The notes beneath the pieces were generated by a model that did no database searches, was not told where the DNA came from, and saw only the letters and a list, made by a program, of their open reading frames with translations. The translations under genes were made by a program, and so were the position numbers. This document shows, piece after piece, positions 41,421-54,244 of a stretch of DNA of 64,000 nt (position 1 is its first letter; each line of letters opens with the position of its first letter). The DNA is taken from the NCBI GenBank assembly GCA_963575745.1, contig CAUYUJ010003425.1, positions 162,501 to 226,500 on the forward strand. The letters run 5' to 3'. Source of the DNA: Prorocentrum cordatum (Eukaryota; Sar; Dinophyceae; Prorocentrales; Prorocentraceae).

Positions 41421-42148
41421 GAAAGGGGTCGGCAGGAAGAGCGAAAATGAACTTGAAGATGCTTGAAGTGATATGGCTTGGGGGCGCCTTGACCCCATTG
41501 GTGGGGCCAGCTCCCCTGCACCACCTTGGCGTGCCTCCCGAAGACAGGACATATCCTGCATCGGGGCAATGCAACCATGGGGATCACATTCGGAGATCCG
41601 AGAGAGCGAGGAGTCTGTCTGCCTTCCCCACTGGAGCTCCACATGTCATCTACTACATGTAGAACGTTTCGATATCATCTTTTGGGGCGCTCACGCTCCC
41701 AAGTGCCAGAAAAATTACGCTGCACGCTGGGAGGGGGGGCCTCGGGAACGGCGGAACGGCAACCAATGCCGCGTCGGTTTGCCCCACGCGGTGCAGGCCT
41801 ACTGGCTTTGAGAAGGGGGCCACCAAAGAACTCCTGAGCGAGGGGGCCTCAAAGGCTACTCCCCTCGCCCAAAAACGACTGGCAGCACGCCCATCCCCCG
41901 ACCACGCACGCAACTCTACTTCTCAATATGGACCAACCTGACGAATCCACCTCTAGGGGCCCGACGTGGCTTGTTGTTAGGCCCGAAGCCCGAACTACGT
42001 GATACAAAATCCGTTCTGCCGTACTTACTCTGACACTGCCACATGCGCCTACTTCGCGTTCAAGAGGGAAGCGAACGACGCGCGCTGCGGCCTTTGCTCT
42101 TCTCCTACTGGGCAACCCCCGCGCCAGCGATGGGTCCCACAGGGTCTG
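41421..42148. other. No supported gene
   Basis: Short overlapping ORFs on both strands, none with a recognisable motif and no clear repeat. Confidence 0.45.
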
Positions 42149-42840
42149 CTACTTGTTCAGCAGACTGTCCTGGCTGGGCGGGACAAGGAGCGCGATGGGG
42201 CCCAAAGCCTTGACCGCAATCCTTGAGATGCCTCCGTCCTGAAAATTCGATGTGCCGGGCTCCTTCATCCAGGCGTTGGCCGTCGGCACGTCGCTCTTCT
42301 GCATCTTCAGCAAAGGGTGCTCTGGCACTGCCCTGAGATGTTTGACCGATGCCTGAGCTCCTCCCTCTTTCTCGATCCAACCGCTGAAAACGCTCAGAAG
42401 TGAGGCCAGGCTCTGCAACTCTGGAAGGCCTAAGCTGCGAAAGTTGGCCGTGCCCTCCACTTTCTTCTGGCGGTTGCTGCGCGTCGCCTTCAACGTCGAG
42501 ACGTGGTGCGATTCGCTCGGCCCGTGCACTGTCAGGCCCGCTCCGAACTCTCAAGGCGAATCCGAGACTCCGACTGACGTGACAGCTTCGCGTTGACGTG
42601 TCCGTCATCCTGTTTATCGGCCCTCCGCTGCTCGTTCTCCGACTTTCCGGGGTTGCCCTCTGGTCCTCTCTTCAGCGCTGACGGCAGCAGCCAGTCGTTC
42701 ATCTTCAAGCCAAACTTGTTCATGACCTCGTTGCAGCCATGCAACTCAAACTCGAGAATGCGCGCGTGTAGACGTGGATTCATATGCCCGAACAACACAT
42801 TTCTACGGAGGTCGTCGTTGACGCCGGCAATATACTCACA
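42149..42840 (-). pseudogene. Unrecognised gene fragment in two frames
   Basis: The right part (42840-42532) reads CEYIAGVNDDLRRNVLFGHM and continues naturally to KMNDWLLPSALKRG before becoming charged and ending. The left part (about 42500-42149), in another frame, reads RSLGLPELQSLASLLSVFSG and GISRIAVKALGPIALLVPP to a stop at 42149. Both look like real protein. They may be parts of one decayed gene or two exons. No family is recognised. Confidence 0.4.
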
Positions 42841-43945
42841 AGCTGGTCAGTCGTGCGATCTGGGCTGGATGATCGCACCGCCCTGTTATTCCTCGATGAA
42901 GCTGGCTGAACCATCAGATCACACCTCTGTGCATGTGCCTCTCAGCGTAATCGATGGAGGAAGGAGGAAAACAAGTTGGGCCCGCGGGCAACGCGCTGGC
43001 TGGCGGCGCAACGCACCCTGCCCAATAGCCGCTTGCCGCGCGCGCGCCCCCCCCCCCCATGTCATGAGATAGCGCGCGGTCAACTGCTTTTGTGACGGAA
43101 ACCTCTCATTGCGGATCTCCCCGTCGCCCTTCAGCGTAGTGCAACGAAGAGGTCCTCCCTTGTCTAGCTCCTCCCGTTCGTGCTCGCGCCGTGCGATGTT
43201 CAGCGAGTAGTGCGCCCTGACCCCCCCTCCCGCGCCCAGTCAGATGAACCCCCCTTCCCCTCGAATAGCATCTACTCCAGCCCGCGTATATTTCTAGGAG
43301 CCCGGCGCCGTCGTAGAATAGCTCGTTCGCTTCGATGTCGTCGCATAGTTGTTCGCGCCGCGGGTTCGCCCCCTCGCCTTCGCTCGCGCGCCTCTCGGCG
43401 TCGGTCTGCCCGTCGCCCCCGGGGCGGCCGAAAACGCCCGCCAGAGACTGAGCGGACCTTGGGCGACGTCGAAGACATCGCCGCAGCCAGCGGGGCCTTC
43501 GCGCTCTCATCTCGACGCGCGGGTCCGCCGGGCGCGCCCCGGCTGGCGCCTGGAGGTTGGAGAACAGGCCCGGTGGGGCCGCCCCCGCAGCGCCCAGCGA
43601 CGCACCCCGTGCGAATCTTTGCGCGCGTGGCGAGGAAGGAAGCTGAGCGCGGGCCGCTAGTCCCACGCCCGCATTGGGCCCGCCAATGGACATGGGGCTT
43701 CTGCACCGCTGGAGCAAGAATTGGCCGCGTAGCCTTTGGGCAAGTTTATCTTCCAAGCGAGCGACGCACTGCTGCTCCGAAACTCGCGTCGCTTGTGCCG
43801 GGCCGCCCTCCGCGCCGTCACAGGATGCCCCATCTCGCAGCGATCGAACCTAGCATGGATGCGCGAGCCCAAGTATCTCGCGCAAGCTGTCGTCTTTCCC
43901 TCGAAGCGCTGCTCGCGGAGTTGCTTCTACATTGAATTCCGCCCA
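42841..43945. other. No supported gene; one poly(C) run
   Basis: GC-rich with overlapping Arg- and Ala-rich ORFs. A run of about 10 C lies near 43050. Nothing recognised. Confidence 0.4.
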
Positions 43946-44650
43946 TCAAAAACTTAACGTGTTCTTCTGTTCGTCGAAGTCCTGAGCCATCGTGGCCTCT
44001 GCCATTCTTCCAGTGACAACTAAATTATGATGCGCGCCCGCGTCCATCATCGACCCCGTAATCTTGGCCGCGTCAAAATTGCCCGCTGCGCCGTCCACAA
44101 ACAAATAAAAGCTGCCTGGGTCCGTTTCTTTGCCCGCGGGCATTGGCGTCATGGTCACTTGCAATTGTGGGCGTTGTCTGGCCCCGTGCCCATCTGCCTT
44201 GCATGAGCTCCGACGAAGAGCCCCGCCGTTGCAGGGTCCTCCGGCAAGCGCCCTTGCCCCATAAGCAGCACCTCGTTGGGCGCGTCGCCTGGCAGGGCGA
44301 AGCGCGCCGAGGCGACTCTGACCTTCGTGGTGGGCCAGCCCCCCACCCGAAACACTCCCTGCGCCTCCTCGCGCGGGCCGTCGTGGTCGACACGGGCAGA
44401 CGTTGGTGGCGTCGTGGAACCGCTCGGCGCGCGACTGGCCCACTAGCTTCTTCCTCCCAGCGTAGGCCCATTGGGCGATGATCGCCGTCTCTCGCCGCCT
44501 GCCGGGAAGACGCCCATTCGCCCGCGACTTCGCTTCTGGCGGGGCCCCGGGTGCCAGAATGCCCCGAAAATAAACCTTCGCGGCCGCGCTCGCTAACATG
44601 ATCAACCTCTCGACGTCGACCCCCCCTGCGGCTGCCCTTCTCGATCTCGC
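43946..44650 (-). pseudogene. Unrecognised gene fragment with frame changes
   Basis: Natural-looking pieces follow one another in different minus-strand frames. LIMLASAAAKVYFRGILAPG and TAIIAQWAYAGRKKLVGQ lie upstream. RVGGWPTTKVRVASARFALP is in the middle. FYLFVDGAAGNFDAAKITGS lies near the end, with a stop at 43946. At least two shifts would be needed to join them, so this is either a decayed gene or one with small introns I cannot place. No family is recognised. Confidence 0.35.
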
Positions 44651-45769
44651 GCGCGTCGGGGCAGATCCGCGAGAGAGGCGGCATGCCACTTTCCTTTGTC
44701 TTACGTGGCAGACACAATAGTATGACATATGTTGGGGTGGCTGAGATGCTCTCCTGCTCCTGCTCATCGCCCGCTCCGCGCTCGTGCAGCATGCGTTTTT
44801 GGTTGGCCCAGTTCGGGAAGAAGGCTGCTCTCGTAAATTCGGCACAGGCGCTGTCGCGAGGCGCGCCTCTCTATAATCTGAATCCCCAAATCTCATTGTT
44901 GAATGCTGTGACGTCCTCAACGGTCTCGTCTGCGGTCGCGGCGTTGTGCTGCTCGGGCAGGTCGCGCGCCGTCTGGGCCATGGCTTCGATGCCCGCGATC
45001 TGCGCGGACCCCCCCCGCCCTGGGCGCCCTCCTGCAGCGTGCGCCCCCCCGCTCCGCCGTCGTGCCACTGGCAGCGCGTTGACGGTAGCAGCGGCGCATC
45101 GGTCTTCGCCCTCTGCAAACGAGAAACCTGGCGATTCGATGCACTTCGTAAAATCCTTGCTGTTTTTTACCTCCCCGAAGGCGCTGGCGCGATCTTCCTG
45201 GACGCGCTTGCCTCAACCATTTACTCGAAGTCGATATTCGAATTGTAAGAACCAGCTGCGCGCCCTCGTCCTTCTCCGAACGTGTCCAAGACAACTTGTC
45301 TCGGAGATTGCGCCTCTGCTGCAAAAGATTTCCCAGTTGACTTGTACTCTTTGAGGCTCTCTATGCAACCCTGATTTGTCGCGCATGTCGCCTGCGCCCC
45401 TGCCTTCAATGCCTCTTCTCGCAACTGGTTCGCCTCCACTGCCGCGGTCTAGACCGTTTGACTGCGCGCCCGTGTTGCCGTGCGCCGCAGTCGTGAACTC
45501 CCTGCTTTCTTAGCCTCTCTGCAACAAAGCGCCCGCCGCCGAAGGTTCGATGCGTTTTGTGTTCGGCCCTCTCGGCGTGGGGTTGGGGTTCTCTGACCAA
45601 CGAAAACCCGAACCAGTTGGTGAATGATCTCGTTCTCTTCCCCATCCCTGTGGCCGCAACCTTCCCATGCCTCTTCTGAAAGCCGTGCACTCCTACAAAT
45701 TGCAATAACTTATCCCCGTGTGACCCTACCTAGGAGTTGGAGCCCCTAGGAAAGCAGCATTAGTAGTAC
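44651..45769. other. No supported gene
   Basis: Several medium ORFs overlap on both strands with no recognisable domain. Coding sequence cannot be excluded. Confidence 0.35.
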
Positions 45770-46250
45770 CAGTACAACTAAAGCTAAGCTAAAGCTCAGC
45801 TAAAGCTAAGCAAAGCTAATCTAAAGCGAAGCTAAAGCTAAGCTGACGCTAAGCTAAAGCTAGGCTAAAGCTAAGCTGAAGTTAAGCTGAGGCTAAGCGA
45901 AAGCTAAGCTAAAACTAAGCTGAAGCCGAATTGAAGCTTAGCTGAAGCTAAGCTGCAGCTAAGCTAAAGCTAAGCTAAAGCTAAAGCTAAGCTAAAGCTA
46001 AGCTCAAGCTAAGCTAAAGCTAAGCTAAAGCTAAGCTGAAGCTACAGCTAAGCTGAAACTAAGTTAAAGCTAAGGTACAGCTTAAGTAAGGCTAAGTTAA
46101 AGCTAAGCTAAAGCTAAGGTAACTATAAGCTAAAGCTAAGCTAAAGCTAAGCTAAAGCTAAGCTAAAGCTTAACTAAAGCTAAGCTAAGGCTAAACTAAA
46201 GCTAAGCTGAAGCTAAGCTAAAGCTAAACTAAAGTTCAGCTAAAGCTAAA
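45770..46250. repeat. AGCTAA-type hexamer/11-mer satellite
   Basis: About 480 bp of AAGCTAAGCTA and AAGCTAAAGCT units with point differences. It contains almost no other sequence and is AT-richer than its surroundings. Confidence 0.95.
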
Positions 46251-46792
46251 CTCTTCTTCTTCAACTACGGACAATGCGTCGGGCACACATCGTACCTGCC
46301 CACTACCCGCTGTGTTCTCAGCCCACCAAGATAGTCGTGATAACCCTTCTACGCAGAGCCTAGGCAGGGAACAACCCGGCATGGTGACATCGCCGAGCGC
46401 GCGCGTAGTGCCATTGGGCGCCGCGAAAATATAGCCCGCATCTCGCATCTTGTAGACCGTGCATAACTCATATGCAGCAAGGGCTGGCTTGAGCAAAGCA
46501 GCTGGTCACCTCTTCTCATCGCCATGGCCAAGACATGTTTATAGTGTCCGCCACCTCCTCCGTGAACGCTGGGCTGAGATCCGCGGTGGCAATGGGGGCC
46601 CACCTACCTGCGAGAGAATTTAAGGTTCCAGAAAGCTATCTGATCACTCTCGCCACAATTCATACACTGCATACGCCCCGGGCTCTCTCTCGTGCTCGGC
46701 GGGACATGCAAGCAAAGAAACAGACCCAACTCGTACTGCTTCGCGTTCAAGATTGCAAGATAACACGCGCCCACGTAGTCCTCGAGGGCCAC
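46251..46792 (-). pseudogene. Unrecognised gene fragment with a frame change
   Basis: The right part (46792-46604) reads ALEDYVGACYLAILNAKQYE and has CMNCGESDQIAFWN, a possible zinc motif. The left part, in another frame from 46496, reads PALAAYELCTVYKMRDAGYI and runs into the AGCTAA satellite. It resembles a transposon-derived protein in style, but I recognise no family. Confidence 0.35.
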
Positions 46793-47779
46793 CGCTACTC
46801 ATCGCAGGTGCGAGGGGCGGAAGAACCTACTGTTGAGCGAAATGCCGATCCCACGAGACTTGTTCGCGAACGCTCTCGACCGCCACCCCTCCGCGTAACC
46901 CCAAAAAGAGGGGCGTTTTAGCATCCCCCTTTATCCCTGCTGCTCCTTCTCATGGGTTCCAATGGGGGTCGCCGGCGTTATGTTGTTTAACTCGTCGAAT
47001 ATATCCTGGGCGCGCCCGAGGGCGGCGCTGTGCGAATTGGAGGCGACAGCGCTTACTTGCCCAAGACGCGCCGCTTAACACCCTGACGTGGCTGCATGCT
47101 GCGCTTGCAACTGACATGAATCTGAATTCGGAAGCGGCGCTGGGCTCTAACTACATCGGACGGCCACTTGGAGAGCGGAGAAAAGTAAGAGGAGTAGGAG
47201 GAGGAGCAGGAGGAGGAGGAACGAATGAATGAATCAATAGCTCTTGGAGCCCTGCCTTGGCCCACCTGCTGCTGCGCTACTGCCCGAGCAATGACTGACT
47301 GACGTCGCGGCCTAGAATTCTGAATCGGGTTGCTCTTGCACCCCCCGAGACGCTTCGAAATCGCAACCAGCGCGCTCCGCGCGAAGCGGCGCTGGCCGCC
47401 CTGCGCCCCCACGGCGGGCACGCAGCCCTAGGGGGCAGGCTCCAACGGCACGGGGACTTCCGACCCGCCAGCCCCCCCCGAGCCCCGCCGCTCGCGCGCT
47501 TCCCCTTGCCTCTGGAACCTGCCTTAGGCTGGGCTCGCGGGGCGCAGATGATTGGCGCGCGAGGGGGCGGGCCAGGAGGAGGGGCGCCGGCGCGCGTCTC
47601 GAGCCGGGCGGAGGGGGGAGAAGCAAGCGCATCCTTCGAAATAATTCCTCGAGCTGCCCAGCCCTTGAAACGCCCACTACCCGCGAGAACAGACCTGGCC
47701 ATGGAAGCCCTGGAAGAGTTGAAAATTATCCTGCGCCGCGCGGGCGGCGTGCCGAATTAAGCTTCCGGGGCGCGCGCGG
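46793..47779. other. No supported gene
   Basis: Mixed-composition DNA with a short GGA run near 47195-47220 and GC-rich overlapping ORFs after 47300. Nothing recognised. Confidence 0.4.
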
Positions 47780-49560
47780 GCAGCCCCGCCGAGGGCTTCG
47801 GTGGAGCTCCCTATGGGGCCACGAAGCGCTCTACTGAGTGAATGAAAATGCCAAATTGGGCTTCCGGGGCGCATGCGGACGGTCCCACTGGGGGCTTCGG
47901 TGGAGCCCCCTAGGGGGCCACGAAACGCTGCACTGCGCGGGTGAAAATGCCGAATTACATTTCTCGGACGCAGACGGACGGTGGCACTGGGGCCTTGGGT
48001 GGGGCCCCCAATGGGGTCACGAAGCGCTGCGCTGGGCGGGTGGAAATGCCAAATTGGGCTTCCGGCACGCATGCGGACGGGGGCACTGGGGCCTCGGTGG
48101 AGCTCCCTATGGGGCCACGAAACGCTGTACTGGGTGTGCGGGGCGCATGCGGACGGTAGCGCCGGGGGCTTCGGCGGGGCACCCTATGGGGCCACGAAGC
48201 GCTGTACTGGGCGTGCGGGACGCATGCGGACGGTAGCGCTGGGAGCTTCGGCGGGGCTCCCTATGGGGCCACGAAGCGCTGTACTGGGCGTGCGGGACGC
48301 ATGCGGACGGAAGCACTGGGACCTTCGGTGGGGCTGCCCATGGGGCCACGTAGCGCTGCGCTGGGTGAGTGACACGCAGGGGGGAGAGGGGGGAGGGCCA
48401 CGAAACGCTGTACTGGGTGTGCGGGACGCATGCGGACGGTAGCACTGGGACCTTCGGCGGAGCTCCCTATGGGGCCACGAAGCGCTGTACTGGGTGTGCG
48501 GGGCGCATGCGGACGGTAACAATGGGGCCTTCGGTGCAAGTGGCCCCCACCCCCCCACATGGTGCCGGGCCACCGAAACGCTGCACTGGGTGGTTGACGC
48601 AGGAAGAGGGGGAGGAGCCAAGCAACGCTCCTTGTATGAGGTGTGCGGGGCGCATGCGGACGGTAGCACTGGGGCCTTCGGTGGAGCTCCTATGGGGCCA
48701 CGACGCGCCGTGCTGGGTGCGCGGGACCGCATTGCGGACGGTAGCCACCTGAGGACCTTCTGGTGGAGCTCCCCATGGGGCCACGAAGAGCTGCACTGTG
48801 GTGGCGACGAAGAGCAGGGGGAGGGGGGGAGGCCACGAAACGCTGCACGGTGGGAAGCGGGGCGCATGCGGACGGTAGCGCTGGGGCCTTCGGTGGGGCT
48901 TCCTATGGGGCCACGAAGCGCTGGACTGGATGGGTGAAACGCAGGGGGGAAGGGGGGGGGGGCACGACGCGCTGCACTGGGTGTGCGGGGCGCATGCGGA
49001 CGGTAGCACTGGGGCCTTCGTGTGCAGGGATCTCACGGGGGCACCAAACGCCTGCGCGGGTGGGTGAAAACGCAGGGGGCGGGGGGGGGGAGGGGGGGCG
49101 CGAAACGCGTGCATGGGTGTGCGGGGCGCATGCGGACCGGTGGCAATGGGGCTTCGGTGGAGCTCCCCATGGGGCCACGAAGCGCCGCGCTGGGCGTGCG
49201 GGACGCATGCGGACGGTGGCACTGGGACTGGGGCTCCCCATGGGGCCACGGAGCGCTGTGCTGGGTGGGTGAAACGCAGGGGGGGTGGGGAGGGAGGAGG
49301 GCCACGATGCGCTGTGCTGGGTGTCCGGGACGCATGCGGGCGGTAGCACTGGGACCTTCGGTGGGGCCCCCTTGCGGGGCCACGAAACGCTGCGCTGGGC
49401 GTGCGGGTCGCACGTGGACGGCAACACTGGGGCCTTCGGTGGGGCTCCCTATGGGGCCACGAAGCGCTGCACTTGGTGAGTGAAGCGCAGGGGGGAGGGG
49501 GGGGGGGGGGCACGAAACGCTGCACCGGGGGCGCGGGGCGCACGCGGACGGGGGAGGAGG
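47780..49560 (+). repeat. 80-90 bp minisatellite
   Basis: About 20 diverged units with landmarks CGCATGCGGACGGTAGCACT, CTTCGGTGGAGCTCCCTATG and GGGGCCACGAAGCGCTG. Some units carry an extra GTGAAACGCAGGGGG segment. The second landmark plus the following GGGCCACGA is shared with the array at 30210-30529. The many ORFs here are repeat artefacts. Confidence 0.9.
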
Positions 49561-49634
49561 AGGAAGAGGGGAAGGCGGAAGAACACGGGGACCGCCCTTT
49601 CAAAACGAGGACCCAACACCACAGGATGGTTCGG

Positions 49635-51017
49635 AAACATGATGGACCCACGAACCCGGAAAGGGATTTAGACATGTGGAGCATGGACACGTTTTCACGA
49701 TACCCAACTGGGCAACACCTCACGAAACATCCCACGAGACACTCCACGAAACATCCCACGAGACACCTCACGAAACATTCCACGAGACACCTCACGAAAC
49801 ATTCCACGAGACACCCCGCGAAACATTCCACGAGACACCCCACGAAACATTCCACGACGACAGGCAACCACTCAACCCAGGCGGTGTGGTCGTGCTGGGG
49901 AGTGGTCGTGCTGGGGTGGGGTCGTGCTGGGGGGTGGTCGTGCTGGGGGGTGGTCGTGCGGACGGGGGGTGGTCGTGGGGGGGGGTGGTCGTGCTGGGGC
50001 GTGGTCGTGCTGGGGCGTGGTCGTGCTGGGGCGTGGTCGTGCTGGGGCGTGGTCGTGCTGGGGCGTGGTCGTGCTGGGGTGTGGTCGTGCTGTGGTAAGG
50101 TCGTGCTGGGGTGCGGTCGTGCTGGGGTTTGGTCTTGCTGGGGTGGGGTCGTGCTGGGGTGTGATCGTGCTGGGGTGGGGTCGTGCTGGGGTGTGGTCGT
50201 GCTGGGGTGTGGTCGTGCTAGGGTGGGTAGTGCTGGGGTGTGGTCGTTCTGGGTGTGGTGATGCTGGGCGTGGTGCAGGGGGGCGTGGTAGTGATGGGGG
50301 GTGTCCGTGCTGGGGGTGTAGGTCGTGCTGGGGGTGGTCGTGCTGGGGCGTGGTCGTGTGGGCGTGGTCGTGCTGGGGCGTGGTCGTGCTGGGGTGGGGG
50401 TCGTGCTGGGGTGTGGTTAGTGCCTGGGGTGTTGTCGTGGTGGGGGTGTGGTCTGCTGGGTAGTCTTCTTGCTGGGGTCGGTCGTGACATGGGTGTGGTC
50501 GTGCTGGGGTATGGTCGTGCTGGGGTGGGGTCGTGCTGGGGTGGGGTCGTGCTGGGGTCTGGTCGTGCTGGGGTGTGGTCGTGCTGGGGTATGTCGTGCT
50601 AGGGTGGGGTCGTGCATTTCGCTCGAGACATCCTGCCCAAATTCCAGGAAATCGTACAAAAACAAACGAATTAGTCGAGACATCATCGAAATTCCTTCGC
50701 GCGGGGCGCTTTTCCGCGTCGCGGTCGGCTCTGCAAAACAAGCGTTTCGCTCGAGACCTCCTCGGCAAACTCTGCGGAGCAAGCGTTTCGCTCGAGACAT
50801 CCTCAACACACGAAAAGTGGCCCGCACCCTGTGATTTATCGATCGGGATTTCAAAAACAAGCGTTTCGCTCGAGACATCCTCAAATTTTAATTCGCCGGC
50901 CTCCTTCGACCTCGTTATTTATCAGGGAAAAAATTCGCCGGCCTCCCTCAAGTTGGCACCGGGGGACAGGTTTACCAACTAAAAGAGAACCCTGGGCCGG
51001 CGCCCTTTCCGGGAAAA
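49635..51017 (+). mobile_element. Satellite-carrying element with terminal inverted motif, copy I
   Basis: It starts AACATGATGGACCC and CCCGGAAAGGG (49655-49665) and ends CCCTTTCCGGG (51003-51013) plus A4. Inside, in order, are an array of ACGAAACATTCCACGAGAC units (about 22 bp), CAGGCAACCACTCAACC, a long array of 16-bp GTGGTCGTGCTGGGGT units, and a unique 3' part with AAGCGTTTCGCTCGAGACAT repeats. It has no credible ORF. Confidence 0.75.
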
Positions 51018-52895
51018 CATGATGGACCCACGAACCCGGAAAGGGATATAGACATGTGGAGCATGGGCACGTTTTCACGATACCCAACGGGGCAACACCT
51101 CACGAAACATCCCACGAGACACCTCACGAAACATCCCACGAGACACCTCACGAAACATTCCGCGAGACACATCACGAAACATTCCACGAGACACCCCGCG
51201 AAACATTCCACGAGACACCCCACGAAACATTCCACGACGACAGGCAACCACTCAACCAAGGCGGTGTGGTAGTGCTGGGGAGTGGTCGTGCTGGGGTGTG
51301 GTCGTGCTGGGGGGTGGTCGTGCTGGGGGGTGGTCGTGCTGGGGGGGTGGTCGTGTGGGGGGTTGGATTCGTGCATGGCGGCGTGGGTCGTGTGGGGTGG
51401 TTGGGTGTGCTGGGGCGTGGTCGTGCTGGGGTGTTGTCGTGCTGGGTGAGGTGCGTGCTGGGTTGGTCGTGCGGGGTGTGGTTATTGCTTAGGGTGGGGT
51501 CGTGCTGGGGTGGGGTAGTGCTGGGGTGGGGGTCGTGATGGGGTTGTAGGTCGTGCTGGGGTGTGGTAGTGATGGGGTGTTTGTGGTCGTGCTGGGGTGT
51601 GGTCGTGATGGGGGGTTCGGTCGTGATGGGGTGGGTCGTGCTTGGGGGGTGGTAGTGCTGGGGGGTGGTCGTGCTGGGGGTGTGGTGTGATGGGGGGTGG
51701 TCAGTCGCTGGGAGTTGACAGTGGTCGTGCTGGGGTGTGGACGTGATGTGGTGAGGTCGTGCTGGGGTGTTGTCGTGCTGGGTGATGGTCTTGCTGGGGT
51801 GGGGTCGTGCTGGGGTGGGGTACTGCTGGGGTGTGGTCGTGCTGGGGTTTGGTCGTGCTGGGGTGGGGTCGTGCTGGGGTGGGGTCGTGCTGGGGTGTGG
51901 TCGTGCTGGGGTGTGGTCGTGCTGGGGTGTGGTCGTGCTGGGGTGTGGTCGTGCTAGGATGGGTCGTGCTGGGGTGGGGTAGTGCTGGGGTGTGGTCGTG
52001 CTGGGGTTGTGGTCGTGCTGGGGTGTGGTCTTGCTGGGGTGTGGTCGTGCTGGGGCGTGGTCGTGCTGGGGTGTGGTCGTGCTGGGGTGTGGTCGTGCTG
52101 GGGTGTGGTCGTGCTGGGGTGTGGTCGTGCTGGGGAGTGGTCGTGCTGGGGTGTGGTCGTGCTGGGGGGTGGTCGTGCTGGGGGGGTGGTCGTGCTGGGG
52201 GGGTGTGGTCGTGCTGGGGGGTGGTCGTGCTGGGGCGTGGTCGTGCTGGGGCGTGGTCGTGCTGGGGCGTGGTCGTGCTGGGGTGTGTGTGTGTCGTGCT
52301 GGGGTGTGGTCGTGCTGGGGTGTGGTCTTGCTGGGGTAGGGTCGTGCTGGGGTCGGGTCGTGCTGGGGTGTGGTCGTGCTGGGGTATGGTCGTGCTGGGG
52401 TGGGGTCGTGCTGGGGTGGGGTCGTGCTGGGGTCTGGTCGTGCTGGGGTGTGGTCGTGCTGGGGTATGGTCGTGCTAGGGTGGGGTCGTGCATTTCGCTC
52501 GAGACATCCTGCCAAAATTCCAGGAAATCGTACAAAAACAAACGAATTAGTCGAGACATCATCGAAATTCCTTCGCGCGGGGCGCTTTTCCGCGTCGCGG
52601 TCGGCTCTGCAAAACAAGCGTTTCGCTCGAGACATCCTCGGCAAACTCTGCGGAGCAAGCGTTTCGCTCGAGACATCCTCAACACACGAAAAAGTGGCCC
52701 GCACCCTGTGATTTATCGATCGGGATTTCAAAAACAAGCGTTTCGCTCGAGACATCCTCAAATTTTAATTCGCCGGCCTCCTTCGACCTCGTTATTTATC
52801 AGGGAAAAAATTCGCCGGCCTCCTTCAAGCAGGCACCGGGGGACATGTTTACATACTAAAAGAGAACCCTAGGCTTAAGCCCTTTCCGGGAAAAA
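51016..52895 (+). mobile_element. Satellite-carrying element, copy II
   Basis: It has the same internal order as copy I and abuts it head to tail; the CCCTTTCCGGG end of copy I is followed at once by the AACATGATGG start of copy II. Inverted motifs lie at 51035-51045 and 52880-52890. The 16-bp array is longer than in copy I. The 3' unique part is nearly identical to copy I. Confidence 0.75.
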
Positions 52896-53017
52896 CCACG
52901 GTCTCAGCGCCCCGACCCGGGCTTGTCCTGACCCTGGCTCAGACCTCAGAACATCCCTCGTCCGATGACTTTCGCGGGCAAAGGGGGGCGCAGGCGGTGC
53001 CATCAGAGGGCCCGCGG

Positions 53018-53952
53018 CTAGTCCTCGGAGACCATCTCGCCCATCTGCCGCTCCGAGGGGCCGCGAGGGGCCGCCCCCGACAAGCAGGTGCCGATCTCCG
53101 TCTCCACCAGCGCCTCCACGAAGACCGAAAGCGCCGCGCCTATTTTCGTGTCCTTGTGAAACGCCATCGAGATGATGACCTCGGGAGGCCCCCGTTCTGC
53201 GCCTTCAAGACCTGGCCCCTGAAGGGCGGGATCGAGCGACCCAACTTCGCCGCTGTGACTCCTGGCGCGAATGCCTCCTGCTAGCGGAACTCCTTCATCT
53301 CGTCGCGAAGCTCGATCGCGTGCGGGTTGCAGTCGTGCTCGAACTGCTTGCCCGCGCCGTAGAGGATCGCCGCCATCGCTGCGCGGGCGCGCGGTGGTCC
53401 GCGCGCCCTCCAGTCCACGTCGCCACCTTTGCGCTGCTGCTTTTCCATGTCCAGGCTGGGCGCGCGTTGAGCAGCGCGAGCTTGCCACCGCCTCCGCCGC
53501 CGCCCTTGCCGCTGTCGGCGTTGCTGCCCTTGTGTTTTCTCCTTGTCCCCATCGTCGCCGTGGCCTGCTCCCCCCCCCGGCGTGCCGGCTGCGGCGCGTT
53601 GAACCAGGAGGGCGGCGCCGCGTTCCCCGATGCCTGTGAAGCTGCAGGCTCTCCAATGAGGCACGTACTCTCGAGGCCGCAGGGGCGAGTGGGAGCACAG
53701 GTGATCAAGTAGGTTGTCGAGGCTCGAGCCGTCGAAATCGCAGACGGGGCAAGTGAACGAGGTGACTGGCTGGATTCCCCGGAGCGTCGAAGGCCCCGTG
53801 GTTTCGCAAGGTCCTCGAAACATAGAGCCCTGAACGCGTTTAGCTGCATTGGCTCGGCATGCGAGAACTTGTCGACAATGCACGCAAACGCTAGTCGGTG
53901 TTAGGACATGGCATCTATTTCGGGGCCCGTGGGTGCCTCTGAGGTGGTTCAT
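53018..53952 (-). pseudogene. Zinc-finger-like fragment, probably retroelement-derived
   Basis: From 53952 the frame includes CVHCRQVLAC and then TCPVCDFDGSSLDNLLDHLC, a C-x2-C...H-x-(C/H) zinc-finger pattern, followed by a basic Gln/Arg-rich linker and DMEKQQRKGGD. It stops at 53281. Just beyond, another frame reads IISMAFHKDTKIGAALSVFV and ends at 53018. Zinc-finger and RT-associated proteins of dinoflagellate retroelements look similar, but no RT is present here. The frame change suggests decay. Confidence 0.4.
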
Positions 53953-54182
53953 GAAATCCCTGCGAGTTCGGAAGCTAGCGACACATGGGGGGCCCTATTT
54001 TCTGCATTTGCCGCGGATAGCCAGCACTTCCACGGCATGTCAACAGGCGGGGACTCCTCCTCGGGCTGAGCACAAACAGTGCCAGGTCGAACTGGCTGAA
54101 ACTCACCGGGGATTGCAACGGCAAGCTGCATATATCTCTAAGCTGCAGCATCCACCGCGCAACAAAAACACACACGCACACA

Positions 54183-54187
54183 CACAA

Positions 54188-54231
<44 letters not shown>

Positions 54232-54236
54232 AAAAT
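54183..54236 (+). repeat. (CAA)n microsatellite
   Basis: ACACAC leads into CAA repeats immediately before copy III of the satellite-carrying element. Confidence 0.9.
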
Positions 54237-54244
54237 CACAACAC

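Noticed and set aside
39775-41574. The 599-residue form of LINE ORF1
   Set aside because: Its first 136 codons run through the TCC flank and the spliced leader, so the mRNA cannot contain most of them; the ATG at 41166 is preferred.
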